From Candidatus Palauibacter poriticola (lineage in GTDB: Bacteria > Gemmatimonadota > Gemmatimonadetes > Palauibacterales > Palauibacteraceae): 64,000 bases of DNA. A program made the translations under genes and the position numbers. The DNA lies in the NCBI GenBank assembly GCA_012270965.1, contig JAAXHJ010000041.1, positions 1 to 64,000 of the forward strand. Direction: 5' to 3'. This document shows positions 17,120-26,193 of this stretch, one piece after another (within the stretch, counting starts at the first letter, position 1; every line of letters starts with the position of its first letter). The notes under the pieces were generated by a model. The model made no database searches and was not told the DNA's origin. It saw only the letters and a program-made list of their open reading frames with translations.

Positions 17120-18222
17120 ATTCGTGGCTTCGGCGGTATCTGCTGCCCGGGTTCGTCTTCCAGTCCATCATCATCGCGGGCGGGTACGGGACGGGACGGG
17201 AACTCGTGGAGTTCTTCCTCCGCTTCGGACCGCTGGGCGGACTGCTGGGGATGCTCCTCCCCTCGGCCGTCATGGTGAGCCTGACTTCAATGGCCTCCTT
17301 CGAGTTCGTGCGCGTATTTCGGACGTACGACTACCGAAGCTTCTTCCAGCGACTGCTGGGCCGCAGTTGGTTCGTGTACGAGATCGGCTTCCTGTTCGCG
17401 GTCCTCCTCATCCTGGCCGTGATCGGATCGGCGGCAGGGACCTTCCTCCTAGAAACGTTCGGCCTTCCGTACGCCGCGGGCGTGGTCGGGCTCCTCGCCG
17501 CCGTGGGCTTCCTGGTATTCAAGGGGACGGGAACCATCGAGCGGTTCTTCTTCAGCTGGTCCTTCCTCCTGTACGGCGTCTACATCGTCTTCTTCGCCTG
17601 GTCGATCATTCGTTTCGGGGACGGCATCGGGGCCGCCCTGGCGTCGGGAGAGGTGCGCCGGGGCTGGGCGCTCTCCGGGTTTCGGTACGGAGTCCTGCAG
17701 CTTTCGCTCGTACCGGCGATGCTCTTCGCGACACGCCACATCAAAGAGCGGCGGGAGGCGCTGTGGGCCGGGGCGTTTACGGGTCCGATCGCGATGATCC
17801 CGGGTGTCCTCTTCCTCGTGGCGATGGCGGGCCAGTACCCCGACATCCTGCAGCGGCCCGTGCCCGCCAACCATCTACTCGAACTGCTCGGGTCACGCGG
17901 GTTCCAGATCGCGTTCCAAGTCGTCCTCTTCGGGACCCTCATCGAGTCGGGGACGGGTTTGATCCATGCCTTCAACGAACGGATCGAAGGCGTGTTCTCG
18001 GCTCGGCGGGTCCGAATGCCGAACGCCGTGCGGCCAGCGGTTGCGGTCATCCTCCTGATTCTCGCCTCCGCCCTTTCACGGTTCGGAATCATCGATCTGA
18101 TCGCCACCGGATTCGGAGCCCTGAGCTGGGTCTTTCTCGTCATCTTCGTCCTCCCGCTGCTCACCATCGGGCTGTACAAGCTGCGCCGGGCCGGAGCCGC
18201 GCGGCACGGAGGATCCGCGTAG
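17116..18222 (+). CDS. YkvI-family membrane transporter (LeuT-like fold)
   Basis: 368 residues from ATG 17116, overlapping the ATPase stop by four bases. About ten membrane segments are visible. The N-terminal GGYGTGRELVEFFLRFGPLGGLLGM matches the YkvI family, whose first helix is broken by a Gly-rich substrate-binding loop as in LeuT-fold carriers. The substrate is unknown; relatives are related to amino-acid carriers. The coupling to a DUF4143 ATPase is unusual and worth comparing across genomes. Confidence 0.8.
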   Translation: MNSWLRRYLLPGFVFQSIIIAGGYGTGRELVEFFLRFGPLGGLLGMLLPSAVMVSLTSMASFEFVRVFRTYDYRSFFQRLLGRSWFVYEIGFLFAVLLILAVIGSAAGTFLLETFGLPYAAGVVGLLAAVGFLVFKGTGTIERFFFSWSFLLYGVYIVFFAWSIIRFGDGIGAALASGEVRRGWALSGFRYGVLQLSLVPAMLFATRHIKERREALWAGAFTGPIAMIPGVLFLVAMAGQYPDILQRPVPANHLLELLGSRGFQIAFQVVLFGTLIESGTGLIHAFNERIEGVFSARRVRMPNAVRPAVAVILLILASALSRFGIIDLIATGFGALSWVFLVIFVLPLLTIGLYKLRRAGAARHGGSA

Positions 18223-18244
18223 GGCGAAATCGCGTCGGCGTCCC

Positions 18245-18250
18245 TATATT
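18245..18250 (+). promoter_or_regulatory. Possible -10 element for the DUF1592 operon
   Basis: TATATT stands 40 bases before the ATG of the DUF1592 gene, in a short gap with otherwise high GC. No good -35 box is visible at the usual distance, so this is a weak call. Confidence 0.3.
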
Positions 18251-18289
18251 GAGGGGTTGGCACTTCCGCCGCGGAGGACGAGCGATTCC

Positions 18290-20779
18290 ATGAAGAGACT
18301 CGCGGTTGCGCTGTCCCGTATCGGGCCTTGGGGGGCGATTCTTATGCTTCCCGGCGGTTCATCCCTCCCCGCCCCTCCCTCCGCGCAGGCCTACGGAGCC
18401 GCCCCGGACACGATCCCGCAGATGATCGTGAACCAGGTGTGCACGAACTGCCACAACGACACCCGGGTATTGGGGAATCTCTCGCTGGAGCGGTTCGAGG
18501 TGGAGATGGCGCACCTCGAGGCGGAGACGGCGGAGAAGATGGTCCGCAAGCTGCGGGCCGGGATGATGCCGCCGCCGGGAATTCGGCGCCCGGCGCCCGA
18601 AGACCTGCTCGAGCTCGCCGAGACGCTCGAGGCGCGGGTCGACGCCGCTGCCGCCGACCGCCCCGACCCGGGCGTCCGCTCCTTCCAGCGGCTGAACCGG
18701 GCGGAGTACGAGCGTTCGATCCGGGCGCTCCTCGGGCTCGACATCGACGCCTCGGCCTACCTGCCGAACGAGACGATCAGCGCGGGCTTCGACAACATCG
18801 CGGACGTCCAGAACCTCTCCGCGACGCTGCTCGAGGGATACCTGACCGCGGCGAGCGAGATCAGCCGGATCGCGCTCGGGGATCCGACCGTCGCGCCGAG
18901 CGAAACGGAATACGAGGTGTCCCGCTACGCCGAGCAGCGGCAGCACGTGCCGGGCACTCCGATCGGCACGCGGGGCGGGATCTCGGTCGTTCACAACTTC
19001 ACCGCGGACGGCGACTACGTCTTCCGGCTCGCCTTCCAGCACGAGTCGACCGGGAACTTCTTCGGGCAGACAACGCCCTTCGACGAGCAGGTCGAACTCT
19101 CCGTGGACGGTGAACGGCGGGCGCTCATCGACATCGACCGCTGGATGCACCGGCAGGATCCCAACGGGGTTCAGGTCGAGACGCAGCCGATTCGCGTGAC
19201 GGCCGGGCCGCGGCGCGTCTCCGCCGCCTTCATCAAGCGCTTCGACGGGCCGATCGAAGACTTGGTGTCGCCGCACGAGTGGAGCCTCGCGGACAAGAAG
19301 ATCGGCTATTCGCACGGGATTACGGTCGTCGCCCACCTCCGCGACCTCACGATCCGGGGCCCGTTCGGCGTGTCGGGCGTGTCCGAGACGCCTACCCGGG
19401 CGCGCGTGCTGACGTGCCGGCCCGGAACGGGGGGTGAGACGGCGGAGCGCCGCTGCGCGCGGGAGATCGTGGAGGGACTGGCGGCGCAGGCCTACCGGCG
19501 GCCGGTGGGGGCGGCGGAAATCGACCGGCTCCTCGCACTGTACGACGCCGGGGCGGAGGAGGACGGCTTCGAAGTCGGCGTCCGGACGGCGCTCCAAGGC
19601 ATCCTCGCGAGCCCGGACTTCATCTTCCGCTTCGAGGCACCGCCCCCCGGGGCCGGGACCGAGGGCCCGTACCGCATCGCGCCGCTCGATCTTGCCTCGC
19701 GCCTCGCCTTCTTCCTGTGGGGGATGCCGCCGGACGATGAACTCATCGAGGCGGCCCGCGCAGGCGGGCTCGACGACGCGGCCGGCGTGGATACCCAGGT
19801 TCTCCGGATGCTCGCGCACCCGAACGCCGAGGGGCTGGCGACGCGATTCGCCGCGCAGTGGCTGCGGCTGCAGGACCTCGACGGCGTCCACCCGGACGCG
19901 CTCCGCTTCCCCGACTTCTACGAGCAGCTCGCCCGCGACATGCGCCGCGAGACGGAGCTTCTGTTCGAGCACCTGGTGCGCGAGGACCGCAGTTTCTTCG
20001 AGCTGTTGACGGCGGACTACACCTTCGTCAACGAACGGCTTGCGCGGCACTACGGGATCTCCGGCGTGGCCGGAACCCACTTCCGGAAGGCTCGCTATCC
20101 CGACGACATCCGCCGCGGCGTGCTGGCGCACGGGAGCATCCTCACCTCGACCTCGCACGCGAACCGGACCTCGCCCGTGCTGCGGGGCAAGTGGATCATG
20201 GAAGTTCTGTTCGGGACGCCGCCGCCCCCGCCGCCCCCGGACGTGCCGGATCTGGAGGCCATCGAGGAGGCGAGGGAGGGCCGCTTCCTCACGGTGCGCG
20301 AGCGGCTGGAGATGCACCGCGCGAGCCCGGCCTGCCGCTCCTGCCACCGCGTCATCGATCCGCTCGGCCTCGCGCTCGAGAACTTCGACGTGACGGGCGC
20401 GTATCGGATCAACGACCAGGGGCGGGCGGTCGATCCCAGCGGCGAACTGTACGATGGGACGCCGCTCTCCGGACCCGCCGACCTGCGGGCCGCCCTTCTC
20501 TCGCGGCGAGAGTCGTTGGCGAGGGCGTTCACCGAGAGTCTCATGACCTACGCGCTCGGACGCCGCGTCGAGTACTTCGACATGCCGACCGTGCGCCGTA
20601 TCGTGCGCGGCGCGAAGGCGGAGGACTACCGCATGTCCGCCTTCATCCTCGGCGTGGCGCGGAGTCCGGCCTTCCTCATGAGCAGCGGCGGCGCCATCGT
20701 CGAACAGGAGGCCGAGGCCGGAAGCTCAGACCGGGGGACCGGCCCGGCGACCAACCGGAAAGCCAACCAGGGGACGTGA
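18290..20779 (+). CDS. Exported cytochrome-c-like DUF1587/1592/1588/1585 protein
   Basis: 829 residues from ATG 18290, preceded by GGAGG (18273-18277). A signal peptide ends near APPSAQA. A haem-c motif CTNCH lies at residues 51-55 and a second CxxCH, CRSCH, at 682-686 inside DUF1588. The domain order is the usual one: haem c, DUF1587 (RLNRAEYERSIRALLGLD), DUF1595 (AYRRPVGAAEIDRLL), DUF1592 (LASRLAFFLWGMPPDDEL), DUF1588 (RRGVLAHGSILTSTSHANRTSPVLRG) and DUF1585 near the end. This family is abundant in Planctomycetes, Acidobacteria and Gemmatimonadota. A periplasmic redox function is likely but not established. The Tat-exported DUF1552 gene follows after five bases. Confidence 0.93.
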   Translation: MKRLAVALSRIGPWGAILMLPGGSSLPAPPSAQAYGAAPDTIPQMIVNQVCTNCHNDTRVLGNLSLERFEVEMAHLEAETAEKMVRKLRAGMMPPPGIRRPAPEDLLELAETLEARVDAAAADRPDPGVRSFQRLNRAEYERSIRALLGLDIDASAYLPNETISAGFDNIADVQNLSATLLEGYLTAASEISRIALGDPTVAPSETEYEVSRYAEQRQHVPGTPIGTRGGISVVHNFTADGDYVFRLAFQHESTGNFFGQTTPFDEQVELSVDGERRALIDIDRWMHRQDPNGVQVETQPIRVTAGPRRVSAAFIKRFDGPIEDLVSPHEWSLADKKIGYSHGITVVAHLRDLTIRGPFGVSGVSETPTRARVLTCRPGTGGETAERRCAREIVEGLAAQAYRRPVGAAEIDRLLALYDAGAEEDGFEVGVRTALQGILASPDFIFRFEAPPPGAGTEGPYRIAPLDLASRLAFFLWGMPPDDELIEAARAGGLDDAAGVDTQVLRMLAHPNAEGLATRFAAQWLRLQDLDGVHPDALRFPDFYEQLARDMRRETELLFEHLVREDRSFFELLTADYTFVNERLARHYGISGVAGTHFRKARYPDDIRRGVLAHGSILTSTSHANRTSPVLRGKWIMEVLFGTPPPPPPPDVPDLEAIEEAREGRFLTVRERLEMHRASPACRSCHRVIDPLGLALENFDVTGAYRINDQGRAVDPSGELYDGTPLSGPADLRAALLSRRESLARAFTESLMTYALGRRVEYFDMPTVRRIVRGAKAEDYRMSAFILGVARSPAFLMSSGGAIVEQEAEAGSSDRGTGPATNRKANQGT

Positions 20780-20784
20780 TCCAG

Positions 20785-22194
20785 ATGGACATCATCACGG
20801 GAAAGCACATTCCGCGCCGCACCTTCCTCCGCGGAGTCGGGGCCACGGTGGCGCTTCCGATGCTGGACGCCATGGTTCCCGCCGGACGGCTCCGGGGATC
20901 GATCCGCCCGGCGGATCCGACCCGGTTGATCGCGATCGAGATGGTGCACGGCGCCGCGGGCTCGACCGCGTACGGCGCGTCGCGCGGCTACTGGTCGCCG
21001 CTGCGGACCGGCCGCGACTTCGACCTCGGCACCGGGGCGCTCGCCTCTCTCGAACCGTTCCGCGACCGGCTCACGATCATCAGCGACACGGATATCGCGG
21101 CGGCGGAGGCGAGGATTCCCAAGGAGATCGGGGGCGACCATTTCCGGTCCAGCGCGACCTTCCTGACGCAGTCCCACCCGCGACAGACGGAGGGCTCGGA
21201 CATCCGGGCCGGGATCTCCATGGATCAGCTCTACGCCCAGCGCTTCGGGCAGGACACGCCGATCCCCTCCATGCAGCTCTGCATCGAGAACGTGGACCAG
21301 TCCGGCGGGTGCGCGTACGGGTACGCGTGCGTGTATACGGACACGATCAGTTGGGCGTCGCCTACGGAACCGCTCCCCATGATCCGCGATCCGAGGGTCG
21401 CGTTCGACCAGTTGTTCGGGGCCGGGGGAAGCGCCGAGGAACGCGCCGCCCGCCGCCGGACCAACCGGAGCGTGCTCGACTTCATCGCGGGACGCATCGG
21501 GGAACTCCGCCGCGAGCTGGGACCCGTCGACGTCCGCCGGCTCGACCGCTACCTCGACAACGTGCGGGAGATCGAGCGGCGCATCGAGCGCGTCGAGACG
21601 CAGAACCGGAGCGGCGAGGAGCGGGCGCTGCCCGAGGCGCCGGCCGGCGTCCCGGACTCCTTCGTCGAGCACGTGCAATTGATGTTCGACCTCCAGGCGC
21701 TCGCGTTCGAGTCCGACATGACGCGCGTGTTCTCGTTCAAGCTGGGGCGCGACTCGTCGGCCCGCGTCTTCCCCGAGAGCGGCGTCGACAAGCCGTTCCA
21801 CCCGGCCTCGCACCACGGCGCCGACGAGGAGAACATCGACGACTTCGCGCAGATCAACCGGTTCCACGTGTCGATGGTCCCCTACCTGCTCGAGCGGCTG
21901 CGGAACACGATGGACGGCGAGACCGACCTGCTCGAGAAGACGATGGTCATCTACGGCTCGCCGATGGGCGACCCCAACGTCCACAACCACAAGCGCTGCC
22001 CCCTGTTCGTGGCCGGCGGAGCGAACGGAAAGCTAGACGGCGAACTCCACGTGCGGGCCGCGCCGGGCACGCCGATGGCGAACGCCCTCCTCTCGCTCAT
22101 GCACGCGCTCGGGCTCGAGGACGTGGAGCAGTTCGGGGACAGCACCGGCACCCTGTCGCTTTCCGCCCCCGGCGCGAGCGCGGCGGGCTCGTGA
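20785..22194 (+). CDS. Tat-exported DUF1552 protein
   Basis: 469 residues from ATG 20785. The N-terminus has a twin-arginine signal, PRRTFLRGVGATVALPMLDAM. The rest matches DUF1552, which is almost always encoded next to DUF1592-type cytochromes: HGAAGSTAYGASRGYWSPL, the DHFRSSATFLTQSHP segment, the repeated acidic loops and a C-terminal GSPMGDPNVHNHKRCPLFVAGG. The export route suggests it folds, perhaps with a cofactor, in the cytoplasm. Function is unknown; the pairing implies one periplasmic complex. Its stop overlaps a GTG of the ankyrin frame. Confidence 0.92.
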   Translation: MDIITGKHIPRRTFLRGVGATVALPMLDAMVPAGRLRGSIRPADPTRLIAIEMVHGAAGSTAYGASRGYWSPLRTGRDFDLGTGALASLEPFRDRLTIISDTDIAAAEARIPKEIGGDHFRSSATFLTQSHPRQTEGSDIRAGISMDQLYAQRFGQDTPIPSMQLCIENVDQSGGCAYGYACVYTDTISWASPTEPLPMIRDPRVAFDQLFGAGGSAEERAARRRTNRSVLDFIAGRIGELRRELGPVDVRRLDRYLDNVREIERRIERVETQNRSGEERALPEAPAGVPDSFVEHVQLMFDLQALAFESDMTRVFSFKLGRDSSARVFPESGVDKPFHPASHHGADEENIDDFAQINRFHVSMVPYLLERLRNTMDGETDLLEKTMVIYGSPMGDPNVHNHKRCPLFVAGGANGKLDGELHVRAAPGTPMANALLSLMHALGLEDVEQFGDSTGTLSLSAPGASAAGS

Positions 22195-22290
22195 AGCGGG
22201 ACGGACATCCTCGGCACGGCCGCCCCCGGCTCGTGAAGCGGGACGGGCGCCACCGGCACGGCTGCGGCGGGCTCGTGAAGCGTGAGGGGC
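22186..22290. repeat. 42-base tandem repeat carrying three GTG codons
   Basis: The unit beginning GGCTCGTGAAGCG starts at 22186, 22228 and 22270, a spacing of 42 bases, with the third copy partial. Each copy has an in-frame GTGAAGCG at 22191, 22233 and 22275. The unit length is 14 codons, so the ankyrin frame stays open through all copies. The first copy overlaps the DUF1552 stop codon. Confidence 0.9.
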
Positions 22291-24074
22291 GCCCCGGGGT
22301 TGCCGCAGCCGCGAGGGCGCCGGCGGTCTCGCTGCTGGCGGTACTCCTGAGCGGCGCGCTCCTTCCCGATGCGCCGGTCGCCGACGCGGCGATGAGGGGC
22401 GACGTCGCCGCCGTTCGGGCGCTCCTGTCCGATGGCGCGGACGTGAACGCGCCGCAGGGCGACGGAATGACCGCGCTGCACTGGGCGGCGCGCTCCGCAA
22501 ACGCCGGCCTGGCCCGCCTGCTCCTGGAGGCGGGCGCCGATGTCGGCTCCGCCATCCGCATCGGGGCCTACACGCCGCTGCACCTCGCGGCCGAAGTCGG
22601 TGGCTCGGAGGTCGTGGGCCTCCTCCTCGAAGCGGGCGCGGAACAGACCGCCACCACCGGAGATGTGGGCGGCGCGACTCCGCTGCACCTCGCCGCGGGT
22701 GCGGGCGGCGCGGAAGCCGTCCGCCTGCTGCTGGAAAACGGCGGGGACGCCGACATGCGCGAAGCGCGCTGGGGACAGACGCCGCTCATGTACGCGGCCG
22801 CCCGCGGGCGGGAGGCCGCCGTGAGGGCGCTGCTCGCGGGCGGCGCGGATCCATCTCTCGCCACCTGGGTGACCAACATCACGGCGGTGGCCGAGTGGTC
22901 CCAGGCCGACCGCCGCGCTCGCGCGGCCCGGATGCGCGGGGAACCCGAACCGCCGGTGCCGCCCCGCCCCGCCCCGTCCGATGCGCCGCTGGCCGCCGCC
23001 TCCGACGCCCCCGACGTCTCGGGTGCGCGTCTCGCCGCGGAGGACGAGGACGGCTACGAGCGCCCCATCGAGGAGCCCGAGCCCCTCGGCTACGGCGACC
23101 TCATCGGCGGCCACGGCGGCATGACCGCCCTGCTCCATGCCGCACGCGAAGGGCACGCCGGCACCGTGCGCGCGCTCATCGAGGGCGGGGCGGACATCGA
23201 TCAGCCGAGCGGCGGAGACCGCACGAGCCCCATGCTCATCGCGATGATCAACGGCCATTTCGACCTCGCCATGGAGCTGCTCGAGGCCGGGGCCGATCCC
23301 CGACTCGCGTCCGCCGCCGGCGCGACGCCGCTCTTTGCCGCACTCAACGCCCACTGGGCGCCGAAATCGCGCTACCCGCAGCAGCACGCCTACGGGCAGC
23401 AGCGGCACGGCTACCTCGACGTCATGCGACGCCTACTCGACGCCGGCGTGGATCCCGACATCCGTCTCGAGAAACACCTGTGGTGGGTGTCGTACAACTT
23501 CGACCTCCTGCAGATCGACCTGAAGGGCGCGACCCCGTTTTGGCGCGCCGCGTACTCGCTGGACGTGGAGGCGATGAAGCTCCTCGTCGAGTACGGCGCC
23601 GACCCCCACCTCGCCACGATCAAGGTGCCCCCGCGGCGACTCCCGGCGTGGGACCGCGAGAAGCGGGACCTGTCCGGGGTTCCCCCCGTACCCGTGGGCG
23701 GCCCCGCCGACTACCCGATCCACGCCGCGACCGGCATCGGCTACGGACAGGGCTTCCCGAGCAACGCCCACCGGTACGTTCCGGACGGCTGGCTGCCGGC
23801 CGTTCGCTATCTCGTCGAGGAACTTGGCGCCGACGTGAACCAGCGCGACGATGAGGGCTACACGCCCCTCCACAACGCGGCCTCGCGCGGCGATCTCGAG
23901 GTCATCCGCTTCCTCGTCGAGCACGGCGCGGACGTGACCGCCGTGAGCCGCGTCGGGCAGACGACCGCGGACATGGCGAACGGCCCCTACCAGCGCACCC
24001 AGCCCTTCCCGGAGGCGGTGGCCCTGCTCGAGAGCCTCGGCTCGAAGAACAACCACAACTGCGTGTCCTGCTGA
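22275..24074 (+). CDS. Exported ankyrin-repeat protein with C-terminal CxxC
   Basis: 599 residues from GTG 22275, the third of three equivalent GTG codons in a tandem repeat. It was chosen because a signal peptide follows it directly (VKREGRPGVAAAARAP, then AVSLLAVLLSGALLP). At least eight ankyrin repeats are visible, for example DGMTALHWAARSANAGLARLL, GYTPLHNAASRGDLEVIRFL and GATPLFAALNAH, with a disordered Pro-rich insert around residues 215-260. The protein ends NHNCVSC. Ankyrin domains bind partner proteins, so it probably docks on the DUF1592/DUF1552 pair in the periplasm; that is an inference from the operon. The CxxC tail could bind metal or form a disulfide. Confidence 0.85.
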   Translation: MKREGRPGVAAAARAPAVSLLAVLLSGALLPDAPVADAAMRGDVAAVRALLSDGADVNAPQGDGMTALHWAARSANAGLARLLLEAGADVGSAIRIGAYTPLHLAAEVGGSEVVGLLLEAGAEQTATTGDVGGATPLHLAAGAGGAEAVRLLLENGGDADMREARWGQTPLMYAAARGREAAVRALLAGGADPSLATWVTNITAVAEWSQADRRARAARMRGEPEPPVPPRPAPSDAPLAAASDAPDVSGARLAAEDEDGYERPIEEPEPLGYGDLIGGHGGMTALLHAAREGHAGTVRALIEGGADIDQPSGGDRTSPMLIAMINGHFDLAMELLEAGADPRLASAAGATPLFAALNAHWAPKSRYPQQHAYGQQRHGYLDVMRRLLDAGVDPDIRLEKHLWWVSYNFDLLQIDLKGATPFWRAAYSLDVEAMKLLVEYGADPHLATIKVPPRRLPAWDREKRDLSGVPPVPVGGPADYPIHAATGIGYGQGFPSNAHRYVPDGWLPAVRYLVEELGADVNQRDDEGYTPLHNAASRGDLEVIRFLVEHGADVTAVSRVGQTTADMANGPYQRTQPFPEAVALLESLGSKNNHNCVSC

Positions 24075-24138
24075 CCCGCGTCCCGCCCCCGCCACCCCAT
24101 CACGACAGCGACAGTCCGCGCCCCGGGCAGATGCGCCG

Positions 24139-26121
24139 ATGATCACCGTCTCCGGCCTTGGAAAGGCGTTCGGCGGCCAAGTCCTCTTCCGCGACGCGAC
24201 CTTCCTCCTCAATCCCGGCGAGTGCCACGGCCTCGTGGGCGCGAACGGATCCGGCAAGACGACGCTCCTCAACATCCTCGGAGGCGCGGAGGATCCGACG
24301 GAGGGATCCGTGACCATCCCGCGACGCTTCCAAGTCGGCATCCTTCGCCAGGACCATTTCCTCCACGACGACGAGGAGATTCTCGGCGCCGCGCTCATGG
24401 GGAACCCCGATCTGTGGCGCGCCATGGTCGAGCGGGAAGCCCTGATGGAGGCGGAGGACGGAGAGTTCGATGCCGACCGCTTCTCCGAACTCGAGGAGAC
24501 CTTCCAACGTCATGACGGCTACGCCGCGGAGGCCCGCGCAGGCGAGATCCTCGAGGGCCTCGGCTTCCCGAGCGAGATTCACCGCCGGCCGCTCTCCACG
24601 CTCTCGGGCGGGTTCAAGCTCCGGGTGCTGCTCGCCCAGGCGCTCGCCGGCGCGCCCGATGTCCTCCTCCTGGACGAGCCGACGAACCACCTCGACATCC
24701 TCTCCATCCGCTGGCTCGAGAAGTTCCTGCGGGAGTACAAGGGAGCGATCGTCGTCATCTCCCACGACCACCGGTTTCTCGACAATGTCGCCACGCACAT
24801 TCTCGACATCGACTACGAGACCGTCACCACTTACAAGGGCAACTATGACGACTATCTGAGCCGGAAGAAGGAAGACCAGGAGCGGCGCGAGAAGGAACTC
24901 GCGAACCGCGAGCGTGAGATCGCCCACCACCGACAGTTCGTCGACCGCTTCCGGGCCAAGGCGAGCAAGGCGCGGCAGGCCCAGAGCAAACTGCGCCTCA
25001 TCGAGAAGAAGGCGGAGGCGCTGAAGCCGCTCCCGGCCTCCTCGCGCCGCTATCCGAACTTTCGCTTCGAGACGCGCCGCCCGAGCGGACGCACCGCCTT
25101 GGGAGTGGAGGGCGTGAGGAAGGCGTTCGGCGACAACGAAGTCCTGCACGGCGTCGACCTCGCCCTCGAACGCGGCGACCGCATGGCGATCATGGGCCCC
25201 AACGGGATCGGGAAATCGACGCTGCTCAAGATCGTGATGGGCGAACTCGAGCCCGGCGCCGGCCGCGTCACGTGGGGTTACGAGACGCACCCAAGCTATT
25301 TTGCGCAGGACCAGGAGGCTCGCTTCGGGTCGCCGGGGCAGACCGCCGAGGACTGGATCGCGGGCTTCTGCCCCGGCCGGACGCTCGGTGTCGTGCGTGG
25401 CGAGATGGGGCGGGTACTCTTCTCCGGCGACGACGCGAAGAAGCGGGTGGGCGACCTTTCCGGCGGCGAGGCCGCCCGGCTCGTCTTCTGCCGGATGGCG
25501 ATCGAGCGGCCCAACGTCCTCGTCCTCGACGAACCCACGAACCACCTCGACCTCGAATCCATCGAGTCGCTGGTCAAGGCGCTCCGGCGCTACGACGGCA
25601 CCCTCATCCTCGTCTCGCACGACCGCTGGTTCGTCTCGCAGCTCGCGACCCGCATCGTCGAGATCTCCGACCACGGGATCCGCGACTTCCGGGGCAGCTA
25701 CGAGGAGTACGTCCACTACTGCGGAGACGACCACCTCGATGTCGATACCGTCATCCTCAAGGCCCGGCGCGAGAAGCGCGCTGCCCGCGATGCCGCCGCC
25801 GATACTCGCGGCGTCGTCAACCCCTCCGCCCAGGGAACCTCGCGCCACGCCACCGGCGCGGCAGTCGCGCGCGGCAACAGAAACCGCTACCGGGGCGGCG
25901 CGCTGCGGAAGAAGCTGAACGACATCACCAAGCGGATCGAAGCGGCCGAGACCCGTCTCGCCACCATCGACGAAGTCTTCGCCGACCCCACCTTCTACGC
26001 CGACACCCCCCTCGAGGAAGTCCACGCCCTCCAGACCGAGCGCACCTCCCGCCAGCACGAACTCGACGAATTGATGCGAGCCTGGGAAAAGGCAGAGACC
26101 GAACTGACTCGCTTCGACTAA
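24139..26121 (+). CDS. ABC-F ATPase (Uup/YheS/EttA-like)
   Basis: 660 residues, two ATP-binding domains and no membrane segments. Domain one has Walker A GANGSGKTT, signature LSGGFKLR and Walker B VLLLDEPTNHLD. Domain two has GPNGIGKST, LSGGEAARL and VLVLDEPTNHLD. The charged linker between them (KEDQERREKELANREREIAHHRQF) is typical of ABC-F proteins, and a C-terminal coiled coil (LRKKLNDITKRIEAAETRLATI) resembles the Uup end. Members act on the ribosome to relieve stalling or protect against antibiotics. Single-gene unit, 64 bases after the ankyrin gene. Confidence 0.93.
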   Translation: MITVSGLGKAFGGQVLFRDATFLLNPGECHGLVGANGSGKTTLLNILGGAEDPTEGSVTIPRRFQVGILRQDHFLHDDEEILGAALMGNPDLWRAMVEREALMEAEDGEFDADRFSELEETFQRHDGYAAEARAGEILEGLGFPSEIHRRPLSTLSGGFKLRVLLAQALAGAPDVLLLDEPTNHLDILSIRWLEKFLREYKGAIVVISHDHRFLDNVATHILDIDYETVTTYKGNYDDYLSRKKEDQERREKELANREREIAHHRQFVDRFRAKASKARQAQSKLRLIEKKAEALKPLPASSRRYPNFRFETRRPSGRTALGVEGVRKAFGDNEVLHGVDLALERGDRMAIMGPNGIGKSTLLKIVMGELEPGAGRVTWGYETHPSYFAQDQEARFGSPGQTAEDWIAGFCPGRTLGVVRGEMGRVLFSGDDAKKRVGDLSGGEAARLVFCRMAIERPNVLVLDEPTNHLDLESIESLVKALRRYDGTLILVSHDRWFVSQLATRIVEISDHGIRDFRGSYEEYVHYCGDDHLDVDTVILKARREKRAARDAAADTRGVVNPSAQGTSRHATGAAVARGNRNRYRGGALRKKLNDITKRIEAAETRLATIDEVFADPTFYADTPLEEVHALQTERTSRQHELDELMRAWEKAETELTRFD

Positions 26122-26193
26122 TTCGGCGGGGCCAGGCCCAGCCGCCCTACCCGTGGCTCCACGACCTTGCAGGAAGCTCGGAGTTCCACCGCC

